A stretch of DNA of 39,702 nt from Planctomycetota bacterium (GCA_018242525.1 JAFEBS010000050.1:66479-106180), one strand, 5' to 3'. Numbered from the stretch's first letter, positions 25,426-34,015 are shown. The notes: generated by a model from the sequence alone, not told the origin. Made by a program: numbers and translations.

Positions 25426-26652
25426 ATGCCGCGCGTTCCCACCGAAACTGTTCCCGTTCTGACCGTCAGCGCGTTGACGTTTGTCCTGAAGGAAGTGGTT
25501 GAAACGTCGTTCCCGCATGTGTGGGTCAGCGGCGAGATTTCCAACTTGATGCGTGCCGGATCCGGTCACGTCTATTTCACCCTGAAGGATGACGCCGCCC
25601 AGTTGAAGGGGGTGATGTGGCGAAGCGCGGCTCAGCGGCTGCGGTTTGACCTGCGCGACGGGATGGATGTCATCGTCGCCGGGGCGATCCAGGTCTACGA
25701 GGCACGGGGTCAGCATCAAATCGTCGTCGAACAGATGCAGCCCAAGGGGATCGGACCGCTGGAACTGGCGTTTCGCCAACTGCAGCAGAAGCTGGCGGCC
25801 GAAGGATTGTTCGCGCCGGAACGAAAACGTCCGCTGCCGCGTTATCCCCGGCGGGTCGCCCTGGTGACCAGCCCGACGGGCGCCGCGGTGCGAGACATGA
25901 TTCAGGTGATGACCCGTCGCTGGCCTCGGGTGGATATTGTCATCGTACCAGTGGCGGTCCAGGGGGATCCGGCGGCTGGGCAAATTGCGGCGGCGCTGCG
26001 ACGAGTCCACTTGATTCCTGGCGTTGATGTCGTCATCTGCGGCCGAGGCGGCGGCAGCCTGGAAGACTTGTGGGCCTTTAATGAAGAAGTCGTCGCTCGC
26101 GCAATTCATGCCTGCCGCGTCCCTGTCATCAGTGCGGTCGGACATGAAGTCGATGTCACTATCGCCGACCTGGTCGCCGACCGGCGCGCGTTGACTCCCA
26201 GTGAAGCGGCCGAACTGGTGGTGCCCCTGGAATCGGATGTCCGGATGGAATTGAATCTGATGAGGCAGCGACTGGTGTCGTCCCTGCGGCAGCAGACCCA
26301 GCGCGCTCGCGTGCGCCTGGATTCGCTCGCCGACCGGCGCTGTTTCACCCGTCCGCTGGATCGTCTGCACGATCTGTCGCGACGGTTGGACGAACTGGAA
26401 GGTCGATTGAACCGCGGCGTGCGTCAATCGGTTGCAACTGCTCGACAACAACTGCACGCGCTGGCGTCGTCACTGAATGCACTCAGTCCCCTGGCCGTTC
26501 TGGATCGCGGGTACTCGCTCACCAAACGCGTGGCGGATGGCGAACTGATCGACGACGCCGGGACCGTTGCCATTGGCGACCAGATCTCGACCCTGCTGGC
26601 CCGCGGGAGCATGATCAGCGAGGTGAAATCGATTGAGGTCGACGACGAGTGA
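25426..26652 (+). CDS. xseA: Exodeoxyribonuclease VII large subunit
   Basis: 408-residue catalytic subunit of exonuclease VII, which degrades single-stranded DNA. The N-terminal OB fold (VWVSGEISNLMRAGSGHVYFTLKD) is followed by the catalytic domain with RVALVTSPTGAAVRDM, ICGRGGGSLEDLWAFNEE and VISAVGHEVDVTIADLVADRRA. A coiled-coil stretch then ends in LDRGYSLTKR. The expected small subunit gene xseB is not next to it in this window. It starts 3 bp after the isomerase-like gene. Confidence 0.95.
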   Translation: MPRVPTETVPVLTVSALTFVLKEVVETSFPHVWVSGEISNLMRAGSGHVYFTLKDDAAQLKGVMWRSAAQRLRFDLRDGMDVIVAGAIQVYEARGQHQIVVEQMQPKGIGPLELAFRQLQQKLAAEGLFAPERKRPLPRYPRRVALVTSPTGAAVRDMIQVMTRRWPRVDIVIVPVAVQGDPAAGQIAAALRRVHLIPGVDVVICGRGGGSLEDLWAFNEEVVARAIHACRVPVISAVGHEVDVTIADLVADRRALTPSEAAELVVPLESDVRMELNLMRQRLVSSLRQQTQRARVRLDSLADRRCFTRPLDRLHDLSRRLDELEGRLNRGVRQSVATARQQLHALASSLNALSPLAVLDRGYSLTKRVADGELIDDAGTVAIGDQISTLLARGSMISEVKSIEVDDE

Positions 26653-26927
26653 TCATGAACCAGCGGCCGCGAGGGCACTGGCACGCCTGCTGGCTTCCGT
26701 AGTCGGACCGCCCCACCCTCAAATGCCGCCAATCGGGGTCACATCAACTTGTCGAAGCCGAGTCGCCCCTAAGATACGACCACAACAATACTCTCGCGCA
26801 CAAACTCGGCACAACATGCACCCCTGTAACGCGTTGCATCCCATGTTGCCGCAAATCCCGTCTTGCAATAGAACTTGGCATGAAATCCAGTGCTGTTGGG
26901 AAATCCTCGCCGCCAGAGGGGATCGCG
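26653..26927. other. Gene-free gap upstream of the cytochrome gene
   Basis: No gene, hairpin or repeat was recognised between xseA and the cytochrome c peroxidase. The promoter of the latter should lie here, but I could not pick a convincing one. Confidence 0.35.
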
Positions 26928-28328
26928 ATGCCGGGCCTGCAAAACTATCGTGTCATGTCGAGTCATCGACAGGTCGCCCCTTCGAAGTTGTGCGTGCGCG
27001 CACTGCTGGTGACCGGATGGATGTGCCTGCCGTTTGCAGCGGTGCTCGCGGCTGATCTTTCGCCCATTGAACAGCTCGGCAAACAGATCTTTTTTGACAA
27101 GAACCTGTCGTCGCCGCCGGGGCAGGCCTGTGCCAGTTGTCATGCACCGGAAGTGGGATTCACGGGACCGGACTCTGCCATCAACCAGCAAACCGGGGTC
27201 TATCCGGGAGCAGCCCCCGGAAGATTTGGGAATCGCAAGCCGCCCAGTGCTGCCTACGTGGCCTTCAGTCCCAAGCGGGAATACAACGCGAAGGACGAGA
27301 CATGGGTGGGAGGGCAGTTCTGGGATGGACGCAGCGATGACCTCGTCGCCCAGGCGAAGGGGCCGTTTCTGAATCCCCTGGAAATGAACAACGCTTCGTC
27401 CCAGGAGGTGGTCGACAAAGTACGACAATCCAAATACCGGCATCTGTTCGACAAGGTCTTCGGTCCCAGAACGCTGGACGATTCTGGGGCCGAAGAAGTG
27501 TTCGATCTGATCGCGAAAGCGATCACAGCGTATGAATCGTCACGCGAAGTCAACGCCTTCAGTTCCAAGTACGACTACTACCTTGCCGGTCAGGCCAGGC
27601 TGACTCCGCAGGAAGAACGCGGACTGAAGTTATTTGGCGGCAAAGCAGGGTGCAGTTCCTGTCATCCGCATACGCCGGAGCCCGATGGATCCGCCCCCCT
27701 GTTCACCGACTATTCGTACGACAACGTTGGCACCCCCCGGAATCCGCGGAACCCGTTCTATCGTGCCGACGGGTCGGTGAACCCCGACGGAACCCGGTAC
27801 CGCGACCTGGGCTTGGGAGCAGTACTCAAGGACCAGACACAATTTGGCAAGGTCAAGGTGCCGACACTGCGCAATGTGGCCAAGAAGCCGCATCCGCAGT
27901 TCGTCAAATCGTACCTGCATAATGGAGTCTTCAAATCGTTGAAAGACGTCGTTTCGTTTTACAACCTGCGTGACAAGACCCCCGAGGAATTCGGGGAACC
28001 CGATGTGATTGAAAACGTCAATCACGAGGAACTCGGCAAGCTTGGACTGACGGACATTGAAGAAGATGATGTCGTGGCGTTCCTCGAAACGCTGTCGGAC
28101 GGATATGTCCCGACGCAATCTGGAGGAGCGCAGCCGCCGGAACGATTACCATCGGATCCACAGCCCGCGGAGACTCAGCCAACCGCACAGAATCAATTTC
28201 CCGCCACCGCTCCGTCGATCCCCTCAAGGAATCACTTTCGACCCGGCCGGGATATCTTGCGCGTCCAGCGATTCCGGATTGGCGGGCTGGAAGACGCCGC
28301 ACGCGAAAGCCAGACTCGTCGACGGTAG
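26928..28328 (+). CDS. Di-haem cytochrome c peroxidase (MauG family)
   Basis: 466-residue periplasmic protein with a signal peptide (about residues 20-42, ending VLAADL). It has two haem-binding sites, CASCH at 68-72 and CSSCH at 242-246. The segments LGKQIFFDKNLS, GQFWDGRSDDL, GPFLNPLEM and KVPTLRNVAKKPHPQF...YLHNG match the bacterial di-haem peroxidase/MauG family, which reduces peroxide or oxidises a partner protein. About 75 residues after the domain are Pro/Gln/Arg-rich with no counterpart known to me. The ATG at 26928 is favoured by AGAGGGG 8 bp upstream; an in-frame ATG at 26880 is possible. Confidence 0.9.
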   Translation: MPGLQNYRVMSSHRQVAPSKLCVRALLVTGWMCLPFAAVLAADLSPIEQLGKQIFFDKNLSSPPGQACASCHAPEVGFTGPDSAINQQTGVYPGAAPGRFGNRKPPSAAYVAFSPKREYNAKDETWVGGQFWDGRSDDLVAQAKGPFLNPLEMNNASSQEVVDKVRQSKYRHLFDKVFGPRTLDDSGAEEVFDLIAKAITAYESSREVNAFSSKYDYYLAGQARLTPQEERGLKLFGGKAGCSSCHPHTPEPDGSAPLFTDYSYDNVGTPRNPRNPFYRADGSVNPDGTRYRDLGLGAVLKDQTQFGKVKVPTLRNVAKKPHPQFVKSYLHNGVFKSLKDVVSFYNLRDKTPEEFGEPDVIENVNHEELGKLGLTDIEEDDVVAFLETLSDGYVPTQSGGAQPPERLPSDPQPAETQPTAQNQFPATAPSIPSRNHFRPGRDILRVQRFRIGGLEDAARESQTRRR

Positions 28329-28371
28329 GTTTCCGCCTTTTTTATCGTTGCATGAACTTGGAACATTTCAT

Positions 28372-28667
28372 CGTTCCCAAGCTCCCGCTTGGGAACGCGC
28401 GTCTTTGAAGCTCCGCTTCATGGTCCCAGACACAACCGTACATCAAGTCAGTCACCACATCGACCAGTCCAGATTGCCGAGCACAGGTTCGGGCGCTGGA
28501 GTATCTCCAATGCATGGATCGTCGACATCGCTGCGTGCGACCGGCACATTCCAGCGACTGCGACATCATTTCGTCGCTCTGGACCGTAGTAGAGTGATCT
28601 CCAGCCGAATACCGACCGCGAAGCGGAGCTTCGAAGACGGGCGTTCCCAAGCGGGAGCTTGGGAACG
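28372..28667. repeat. 296 bp hairpin-ended dispersed repeat, copy 2
   Basis: Second copy of the element at 9313-9616, in the same orientation. It has terminal hairpins CGTTCCCAAGC-N4-GCTTGGGAACG at 28372-28397 and 28642-28667 and the same GAAGCTCCGCTTC sub-terminal palindromes. The interior matches over nearly its whole length with scattered substitutions and small indels. It sits between the convergent cytochrome and hydrolase genes. Confidence 0.85.
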
Positions 28668-28716
28668 AGAAAACCATGTCCCCCGCTCCGACGACGCGGG
28701 CGCATCAGCTCGACGC

Positions 28717-31017
28717 TTATGGTTTCGGCCACTGCAGGTGCTTCTCCAGGAACTCAAACGTCCCCTGGCCGTTGATTTCGTGAAGCCCGTCGAAGACTTC
28801 CATTTCAGTGCGGTCACCCACCCGCAGAGCGTCGTACAGGCGGCGCACCTTGGCGTATTCGTAGGCGACCCATTCATCCGGCGCGACGCCGTCACCGTGG
28901 CCCCGTTCCACCATGAATGGCTTCGGTGCCAGCAGCGCCACCATCTCGTTGTAGTTATAGGTCGAGCCCATGTCGAAATACGGCATTTCCCATTCGATCG
29001 TGAACATGAAGCTGTATTTGGCATCCGTCGAAGCCACCTTGCGAGCCCAGTCGTTGAAGTCGGCCGAGCAGATGGACAGGCAATACCGATCGAGCAATGG
29101 CGGGATCCGAACGGCCGTTTCGCCGCCGTAGCTGAGTCCATAAAACGCGATCCGGGTCCGATCCACCTGCGGCAGCGAAGAGAGCCAGTTCAGAATCTGC
29201 TGGTGCTGCACCAGGATGAAGGAAAACAGCGAGGCTTTCACCGAGTTCGCTTTGCGGCTGAGAAACCGGTACTTGTCCTCGCCGCGATACGGATTGTGTG
29301 GAGCGAAGACGATGAATCCCCGGTCAGCCAGTTTGGCGGCATAGTCGTGATAAGCCTTCTCATTTCCTTCGATCACGTTCCTGGGAAGACCATTCCGGCC
29401 GTGCTGGCAGACGACAACCGGTCGCTGTTCGCCCGGTTTCAAATCCTTCGGCAACAACAGCACTCCCCAGGCGAACACGTCGGGAAAGACATCCAGAGTC
29501 ACGTCGTAGCCGACCCACTTTTCCCGGTCATAGATCTTGCGCGTCTTCGGATTGGCCGATTGCAGCCGATCTCCAAAGCTTCCCAAAACTTCGTCGCGAA
29601 AGTAGTCGCGATACTTGTCCACCGATTCGGCGAACGAATCGGCCAGTCGCGGCTGCGACAGCGTGGGAATTGGAAAATACTTTTCGCGAACCGCATCCGA
29701 TTCGCGGACCAGCCGCTGTACAAATCGTTCCAGTTCCACCACCTGTCGCCGCTGGCGTTCGGCCGCGTCCGGCTTGAAGTCTGTGGCACGCCCCGGCTGG
29801 ACCGGGCTGGTCGTGAGTGACCCCGAGACTCCGACGGATTTCAGCAATTGAGCGGCCGCCTGACTTCCGAACGGCTCGACCGGCTGTTCTGGCTTGGTGG
29901 GATGAGAAATCAGTGTCCGTTCCTGGAATCCCCCCGGGACCAGTTGATTGATCCTCTGAAACTCTCCTTTGACTGATTCCCACGCGGGAGTCGTGATCCG
30001 TCCGGCCGCGGCACTCAGTTTCTTCCCACCGACCGCAGGGGGTGGACCGTCAACGCGTGGTGACGCACTGAACTCGACGATCAACGAACGCGGGGCCACC
30101 ATCGCTCCCAGTTCGGCATCTCCGAATTCGCGGGTCAAGGCCCAGACATGCCGGTAGATCGGTTCTTCCCACGGACGTGTCCGGGCCTCGAAATAGCCGC
30201 TCACCAGACAGCCTTTCAGCCGGGGATCGAGCGCTGCGGAATAGAGCGCGATCAGGCCTCCTTCGCCGTACCCGGCGACGGCCACTTTGGATGTCTGACC
30301 ATAGCGACTTTCAATCCAGTCCACCGCCGCGAGAGCCTTGTGGACTTCGAAGCCGATGATGTGCCGACCCATGTGGTACGACTGACGCCAGATCCATTCG
30401 CGATGCGGCTGATTCGTAAACGCGACTTTATCGTTCCCCGACCAGCGATCGGTCCGGTCGATCAGGACCGGGATCATCACCTGGACTCGCGCCGCGACCA
30501 GATCCCAGACAAACCGGTGGAACTGGTTCAACACCAGGTCTTCCGGGTTCTGTCCCGCATCCGGCAATACGATCACATGTGCCACCGGAGCCTGCAGCGG
30601 TTCAATCAGCAATCCTTCCGCGGTGACGCCGTCGAGTACCGTCCAGCGCACTCGAAAGACCCGCCCATTCGGACGTTCGGCGATCATGGCCGGTTTGTCG
30701 TCTTCGGCGATCCGTTCCAGGTGAGCGGGGACCCGCGGATCGACCAGGCCAATGATCTTACGGAATCGCTGTCGATTGGAGGCGATCGACCGTTCGTAGG
30801 CTTCAGGGCTGGAAGTGTCACGCTGCCACTGCAAGTCCCTGCCTTCGATGGCGTCGGCGATCTTTCGATCGGTGAACTTGTGCAGCCCCTCCATCATCAG
30901 ATCTGCCAGATCCCCCTCCACGGCGAGTTCTTCCGTCTCGGGCAGTTGGTCGGGAAAATCCTGCGCAAAGGCGGTCGTCGCAACGAGACAGATTCCAATC
31001 AGCAAGAGGCGAGTCAT
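28717..31017 (-). CDS. Exported tandem alpha/beta-hydrolase (acetylxylan esterase-like)
   Basis: 766-residue protein with a signal peptide (MTRLLLIGICLVATTAFAQ). It carries two alpha/beta-hydrolase domains. The C-terminal one (about 500-760) has VVVCQHGRNG, a nucleophile elbow GLSYGG with Ser629, a GHGDG segment and His746 in DGLHE, so it should be active; the family resembles acetylxylan esterases and dienelactone hydrolases. The N-terminal one (about 120-320) has the elbow as GYGEGG, with glycine in place of the nucleophilic serine, so it is probably inactive. The ATG at 31017 has GGGAG upstream and begins the signal peptide. Its upstream region is duplicated at about 31740-31893. Confidence 0.87.
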   Translation of the reverse strand: MTRLLLIGICLVATTAFAQDFPDQLPETEELAVEGDLADLMMEGLHKFTDRKIADAIEGRDLQWQRDTSSPEAYERSIASNRQRFRKIIGLVDPRVPAHLERIAEDDKPAMIAERPNGRVFRVRWTVLDGVTAEGLLIEPLQAPVAHVIVLPDAGQNPEDLVLNQFHRFVWDLVAARVQVMIPVLIDRTDRWSGNDKVAFTNQPHREWIWRQSYHMGRHIIGFEVHKALAAVDWIESRYGQTSKVAVAGYGEGGLIALYSAALDPRLKGCLVSGYFEARTRPWEEPIYRHVWALTREFGDAELGAMVAPRSLIVEFSASPRVDGPPPAVGGKKLSAAAGRITTPAWESVKGEFQRINQLVPGGFQERTLISHPTKPEQPVEPFGSQAAAQLLKSVGVSGSLTTSPVQPGRATDFKPDAAERQRRQVVELERFVQRLVRESDAVREKYFPIPTLSQPRLADSFAESVDKYRDYFRDEVLGSFGDRLQSANPKTRKIYDREKWVGYDVTLDVFPDVFAWGVLLLPKDLKPGEQRPVVVCQHGRNGLPRNVIEGNEKAYHDYAAKLADRGFIVFAPHNPYRGEDKYRFLSRKANSVKASLFSFILVQHQQILNWLSSLPQVDRTRIAFYGLSYGGETAVRIPPLLDRYCLSICSADFNDWARKVASTDAKYSFMFTIEWEMPYFDMGSTYNYNEMVALLAPKPFMVERGHGDGVAPDEWVAYEYAKVRRLYDALRVGDRTEMEVFDGLHEINGQGTFEFLEKHLQWPKP

Positions 31018-31156
31018 CGGGTGCTCCCTGGAAACAGCATTGGCGGAAGACCGGTCATGGGCCGTGATACTATCATCGTTGAGGATTTGCCTGCAGGATG
31101 CCAGCCAGTAACGTCGTTTGCACGTTCTCGTTTGACCCTGAGCCAGCGGTGAGTGG
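31003..31156. repeat. Direct repeat A: 5' end and upstream region of the hydrolase gene
   Basis: This segment covers the first codons and upstream region of the hydrolase gene. It aligns with 31740-31893 at a constant offset of about 737 bp. The 45 bp around the start codon are almost identical (GCGAGTCATCGGGTG...CCTGGAAACAGCATTGGCGG) and the rest is clearly similar. Confidence 0.7.
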
Positions 31157-31180
31157 CTTCGGTGACAGGGCAACCGCAAG

Positions 31181-31220
31181 GTAGGACAGGCGATCTTTTC
31201 GCATTCCGAACCTGTCCTAC
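31181..31220. repeat. GTAGGACAGG inverted repeat
   Basis: GTAGGACAGG (31181-31190) and CCTGTCCTAC (31211-31220) form a perfect 10 bp stem around a 20-nt loop. It lies just downstream of the truncated toxin frame, and its sequence is unrelated to the other families in the window. It may act as a 3'-end hairpin. Confidence 0.65.
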
Positions 31221-31262
31221 GCTTCTGAGGAATCCACACGTGCCATTATTGCCTGCCAGATA

Positions 31263-31454
31263 TCAGTCGGGGTCTGGAAATGCTTGACACAAAAGTTCCG
31301 CCGTAGCAAATGTGAGATCCACAACGATATCGAAGTCGAGCGTCAAACGGGGTTCCCCGTAACGCATACTGGCGATGGACCCGACCAGCATGTGTGGGAT
31401 CTGTAACGACTCCGCAGTCGCCAGTGCGATCCGCAGGAGTTCAAAGTTCTCCAC
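31263..31454 (-). pseudogene. Truncated nucleotidyltransferase-type toxin
   Basis: 63 codons starting with GTG, preceded by AAGAGGA. The sequence has the MNT/AbiEii-like nucleotidyltransferase start: helix ELLRIALATAESLQIPHMLVGSIASMRYGEPR followed by DFDIVVDL, containing the GS motif and the paired metal-binding aspartates. The family normally continues for at least another 80 residues, so the C-terminal part is missing and the protein is probably inactive. It overlaps the antitoxin gene by 14 bp, the usual arrangement for these pairs. Confidence 0.65.
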
Positions 31455-31662
31455 GACTCATCCTCTTTGCCACGGCAGTATCAATTTCCTCATCCGTCCA
31501 GCCGGAATGTTGGCTGCGAATCCGGCTGAACAGCACCGCTCTCGCGAATCGCTGCATGGCAAAAGCGATCTGCAGCCTTTGCGCAGGAGTCTTCATTTTC
31601 AACATCGCAACGACCTCGGGATCGAGCAGCTCGATACGATGCGTGGCAATTGGTTGGTCCAT
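31441..31662 (-). CDS. Rv0078B-type antitoxin
   Basis: 73-residue protein resembling the Rv0078B-related antitoxin family. It has a short N-terminal strand (HRIELLDPEVVAML), then MKTPAQRLQIAFAMQRFARAV and a C-terminal HSGWTDEEIDTAVAKRM helix. Family members are encoded just before AbiEii/MNT-type nucleotidyltransferase toxins, and such a gene, truncated, overlaps its 3' end here. The antitoxin itself looks complete. The ATG is at 31660-31662 with no clear ribosome binding site. Confidence 0.65.
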   Translation of the reverse strand: MDQPIATHRIELLDPEVVAMLKMKTPAQRLQIAFAMQRFARAVLFSRIRSQHSGWTDEEIDTAVAKRMSRGEL

Positions 31663-31676
31663 GGGCAGACTGTCTA

Positions 31677-31754
31677 GAAGTCGTTTTGAAAGATCAAATC
31701 ATTCGGAATTGCGCCCAACACGGTTGTCGCAAGGAGACGCAAGGGGCGAGTCAT
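31677..31754 (-). pseudogene. Truncated 5' end of a hydrolase-gene paralogue
   Basis: An ATG at 31752-31754 corresponds in the duplicated segment to the hydrolase start codon. The frame reads MTRPLRLLATTVLGA... and stops after 26 codons. It shares MTR and the LxATT part of the hydrolase signal peptide, then diverges. It looks like the fossil 5' end of a duplicated gene whose body has been lost. Confidence 0.45.
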
Positions 31755-31893
31755 CGGGTGGTCCCTGGAAACAGCATTGGCGGCTCCAACTCATCTGGGT
31801 CGAAGATGACAATATCCTTCAGAATCTGCCCTGCAGATGCCAGTCAAAAGCGTCGATTTGGCCGCCTCGGTTAAGGCCGAGCCAACGGCGACA
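31740..31893. repeat. Direct repeat B: duplicated hydrolase upstream region
   Basis: Partner of 31003-31156. Together the two copies bracket the toxin-antitoxin remnant and the GTAGGACAGG hairpin, implying an old tandem duplication of about 0.74 kb or an insertion between duplicated promoters. Confidence 0.7.
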
Positions 31894-31956
31894 GGACATC
31901 AATCCTGGAAATGACGACATTCCTGATCTTCTTGTCTGTTCTTTTCGCGCTGAGAC

Positions 31957-32704
31957 TCACGGTTTCGCGTCGGGCGGAATCGGAACCTGCAGTCCGATAT
32001 CGTCGACTTTCCTTCCATTCGATTCCTGGCCGCCGTCATCCATCCCATTGGCCCCGACGCTGTAAACGAGGAATCCGTTTTCAAGTGGCGTGTAGATCAG
32101 CGGCTTGTCCGTGTATTTATCGAGCGGCACGGCCGTCAGAAACTCGGGCACCAGTTCGTCCAGGTTCTTCGGATAGCTTCCCTGCTCAGCGCGACAGGCC
32201 GCCAGCGCAAATCCAGTTCGCACGAGGTCGCGGCGGACTTGAACCCGGCTCTGGGCCACATCGGCCTGCAAATACATGGGCATCAGCAACCGGACAAGTG
32301 TGTCGCTGACGGACTGGCTGATGGTGCCGCGCGAGTCGACGACAAGCCTGATGGACGAACTTGACCTGCGTTACCACATAGTCGCCCTGTTCAGGAAGTG
32401 GATCGATCCCCAGCCATTGAAAGTACTGATCCCGTAATTCCGGTGCGATCGTGCTGACGCCGAACGCCTGATCAATCAACACCGCGGCATTGTTCTCCGG
32501 TGTCACTCCCTTGGAATACCGTTGATGGATCGCTGCGGGATAGTCGATCCGGCCGTCTGCGGTGAGTGGCTCGGTCACGAACGTTGTGTCAGGTCCGATT
32601 TCCAACGTGGTTCCGACCAATAACACAGTCCAATTCCAGACGATCAGGCAGATCGGAACCAGTCCGATGATCCAGAGCATTGAGAATCGTCGGTAACGGT
32701 TCAT
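31957..32704 (-). pseudogene. Broken planctomycete membrane protein gene (GVTPENNAAVL family)
   Basis: Two fragments of one gene lie in different frames. The first, from the ATG at 32704, has an N-terminal membrane anchor (MLWIIGLVPICLIVWNW) and the GVTPENNAAVLIDQAFG motif frequent in large planctomycete proteins; it loses sense after VVTQVKF near 32360. The second frame, open from just upstream, reads VVDSRGTISQSVSDTLVRLL, then continues to the stop at 31957 with LVRTGFALAACRAEQGSYP and LIYTPLENGFLVYSVGANG, a typical C-terminal part. Intact relatives are usually several hundred residues long, so a large internal deletion plus frameshift is inferred. It begins 30 bp after the gene at 32735. 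Confidence 0.7.
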
Positions 32705-32734
32705 GAACCATTCACTGCGTGTTCGGGATCAACG

Positions 32735-33562
32735 TTACGGCACGGGAACGCTCGCTTCTTCGGGCAGAACGAAAATCAATGTTCCCGGTCGTAACAGGCG
32801 AGCGTAGGTCCGCAAAGCCGCCTCGCTGTCGGGCAATGCCAATCCCAGGTTCGTCCATAGTTCGTGCGATTGATACGCCCCGGTGTTTCTCGCATTTCGA
32901 TAGGTAATAACGACAGGCGTTGCTGCGGACAGCAGTCCCCGAGCCTCGTCCAGCGTGATCTTCTTGACGCCGGTTTCCTGCAGTTGCAGGATCACCGAGT
33001 CCTTCGTGCTCAACGAACGAGTAACGGGTTGATGGACTGTGACAGCCACCCCCTTGCTCTGGAGCACGGAGAATTCCGTAATCGAAAGATCCCCTGTCTC
33101 TTTGATCGCGTTGGCAATCACCAGTTGGACAGCGACGTTGGCATGCGCGTTCTTCTGCGCAGGTTGCCTGGACAGGACCACCGGCACCTGATCGTTGTCG
33201 GTGAGTGTCAGCTTGTCGCCGTTCCACTGATATTGAAACTCGACGATCCTGGGCGGAGACTTGTTCTCGGCTTCCAGCGAAATCCGAATTCGTCTGGCCG
33301 CCTGATCCAATTGAAACCGTCCGCGGCCTCGGTCAGCATTCCGGAAATGCCGCAGTTCCACCAGTTCCCCCTGCACGGCCATTTCAGCCAGGACCGGTTG
33401 AAATACAACGCCATCCCGCTGACCGCCTCCCCACGATCCGGACCACAGTCCGTCTAAGCTGGGAACATCCACCAGCGGCTTTTGAGGGGCAACGTCCTGG
33501 GCTGCCACCACACATGCCACAGCCGGTATCAGGACAAACAGGTGCCACAGATGATTGAACAT
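32735..33562 (-). CDS. Secreted protein of unknown function
   Basis: 275-residue protein with a signal peptide (HLFVLIPAVACVVAAQD). No family recognised. Residues about 35-130 begin SLDGLWSGSWGGG and look like a beta-rich domain comparing two values (VFQPVLAEMAVQGELVELRHF). The C-terminal half has a repression-of-rank style pattern with ITLDEARGLLSAATPVVITYRNA. GGAGGAGG lies 5 bp before the ATG, one of the strongest ribosome binding sites in the window. The broken gene at 31957-32704 is directly downstream on the same strand and was probably its operon partner. Confidence 0.72.
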   Translation of the reverse strand: MFNHLWHLFVLIPAVACVVAAQDVAPQKPLVDVPSLDGLWSGSWGGGQRDGVVFQPVLAEMAVQGELVELRHFRNADRGRGRFQLDQAARRIRISLEAENKSPPRIVEFQYQWNGDKLTLTDNDQVPVVLSRQPAQKNAHANVAVQLVIANAIKETGDLSITEFSVLQSKGVAVTVHQPVTRSLSTKDSVILQLQETGVKKITLDEARGLLSAATPVVITYRNARNTGAYQSHELWTNLGLALPDSEAALRTYARLLRPGTLIFVLPEEASVPVP

Positions 33563-33616
33563 GACGCCTCCTCCGTTCGAACCGCAGCAGTCCTCCGATT
33601 CATGGCACCTCCCTGA

Positions 33617-33926
33617 CTAGCAGACTGAGTCCGGGGCAAGTCGTCTCGACAATTCAAAAACGACCTCGCTCACGAAGTCACCGTGGCCCCAGCCAATGCG
33701 CCTGGAAATGTTGTCGAGCAAGGCCAACCGCGGGGCGACGGCAGGATAGCATTCCCGAGCCGCGCCGAACAACAGTCCTCGCAGGATCGAACAGGAGGCT
33801 ATCAAAGAACCTCTCATCGATGTCGCCGAAGTTGCAGGTGAATTCCGTGCCTGCTTCGACATAGGTCAGCATCAAGTCCACGGTCCCGGCGAGATCGCCG
33901 GTCGCCTTGCGATACCCAATCGTCAC
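33617..33926 (-). pseudogene. DUF6155 family gene fragment with frameshift
   Basis: One frame (from a GTG at 33926) reads IGYRKATGDLAGTVDLMLTY then VEAGTEFTCNFGDIDERFFDSL, matching the core of DUF6155 proteins. Near 33800 the match moves to another frame, which continues RECYPAVAPRLALLDNISRR and GWGHGDFVSEVVFELSRRL to the stop at 33617. The N-terminal third of the family (about 60-80 residues) is absent, with a stop just upstream. It is a decayed gene. Function of the family is unknown. Confidence 0.65.
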
Positions 33927-34015
33927 AAAGCTTCACTGCCCGCCCAATTCTGAATTTCCAAGACGACTGCCACCACTCAATAGATTGCTGCCGACAAAAA
34001 AACGCAGATTCCATC

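Noticed and set aside
24526..26457. 643-codon minus-strand open frame
   Set aside because: It lies antisense to the isomerase-like gene and xseA, both clear. Composition is Gln/His/Arg-rich, as expected from the reverse of a GC-rich gene.
28057..29820. 587-codon plus-strand open frame
   Set aside because: It spans the cytochrome gene end, the 296 bp repeat and the antisense of the hydrolase gene, and has no recognisable domain.
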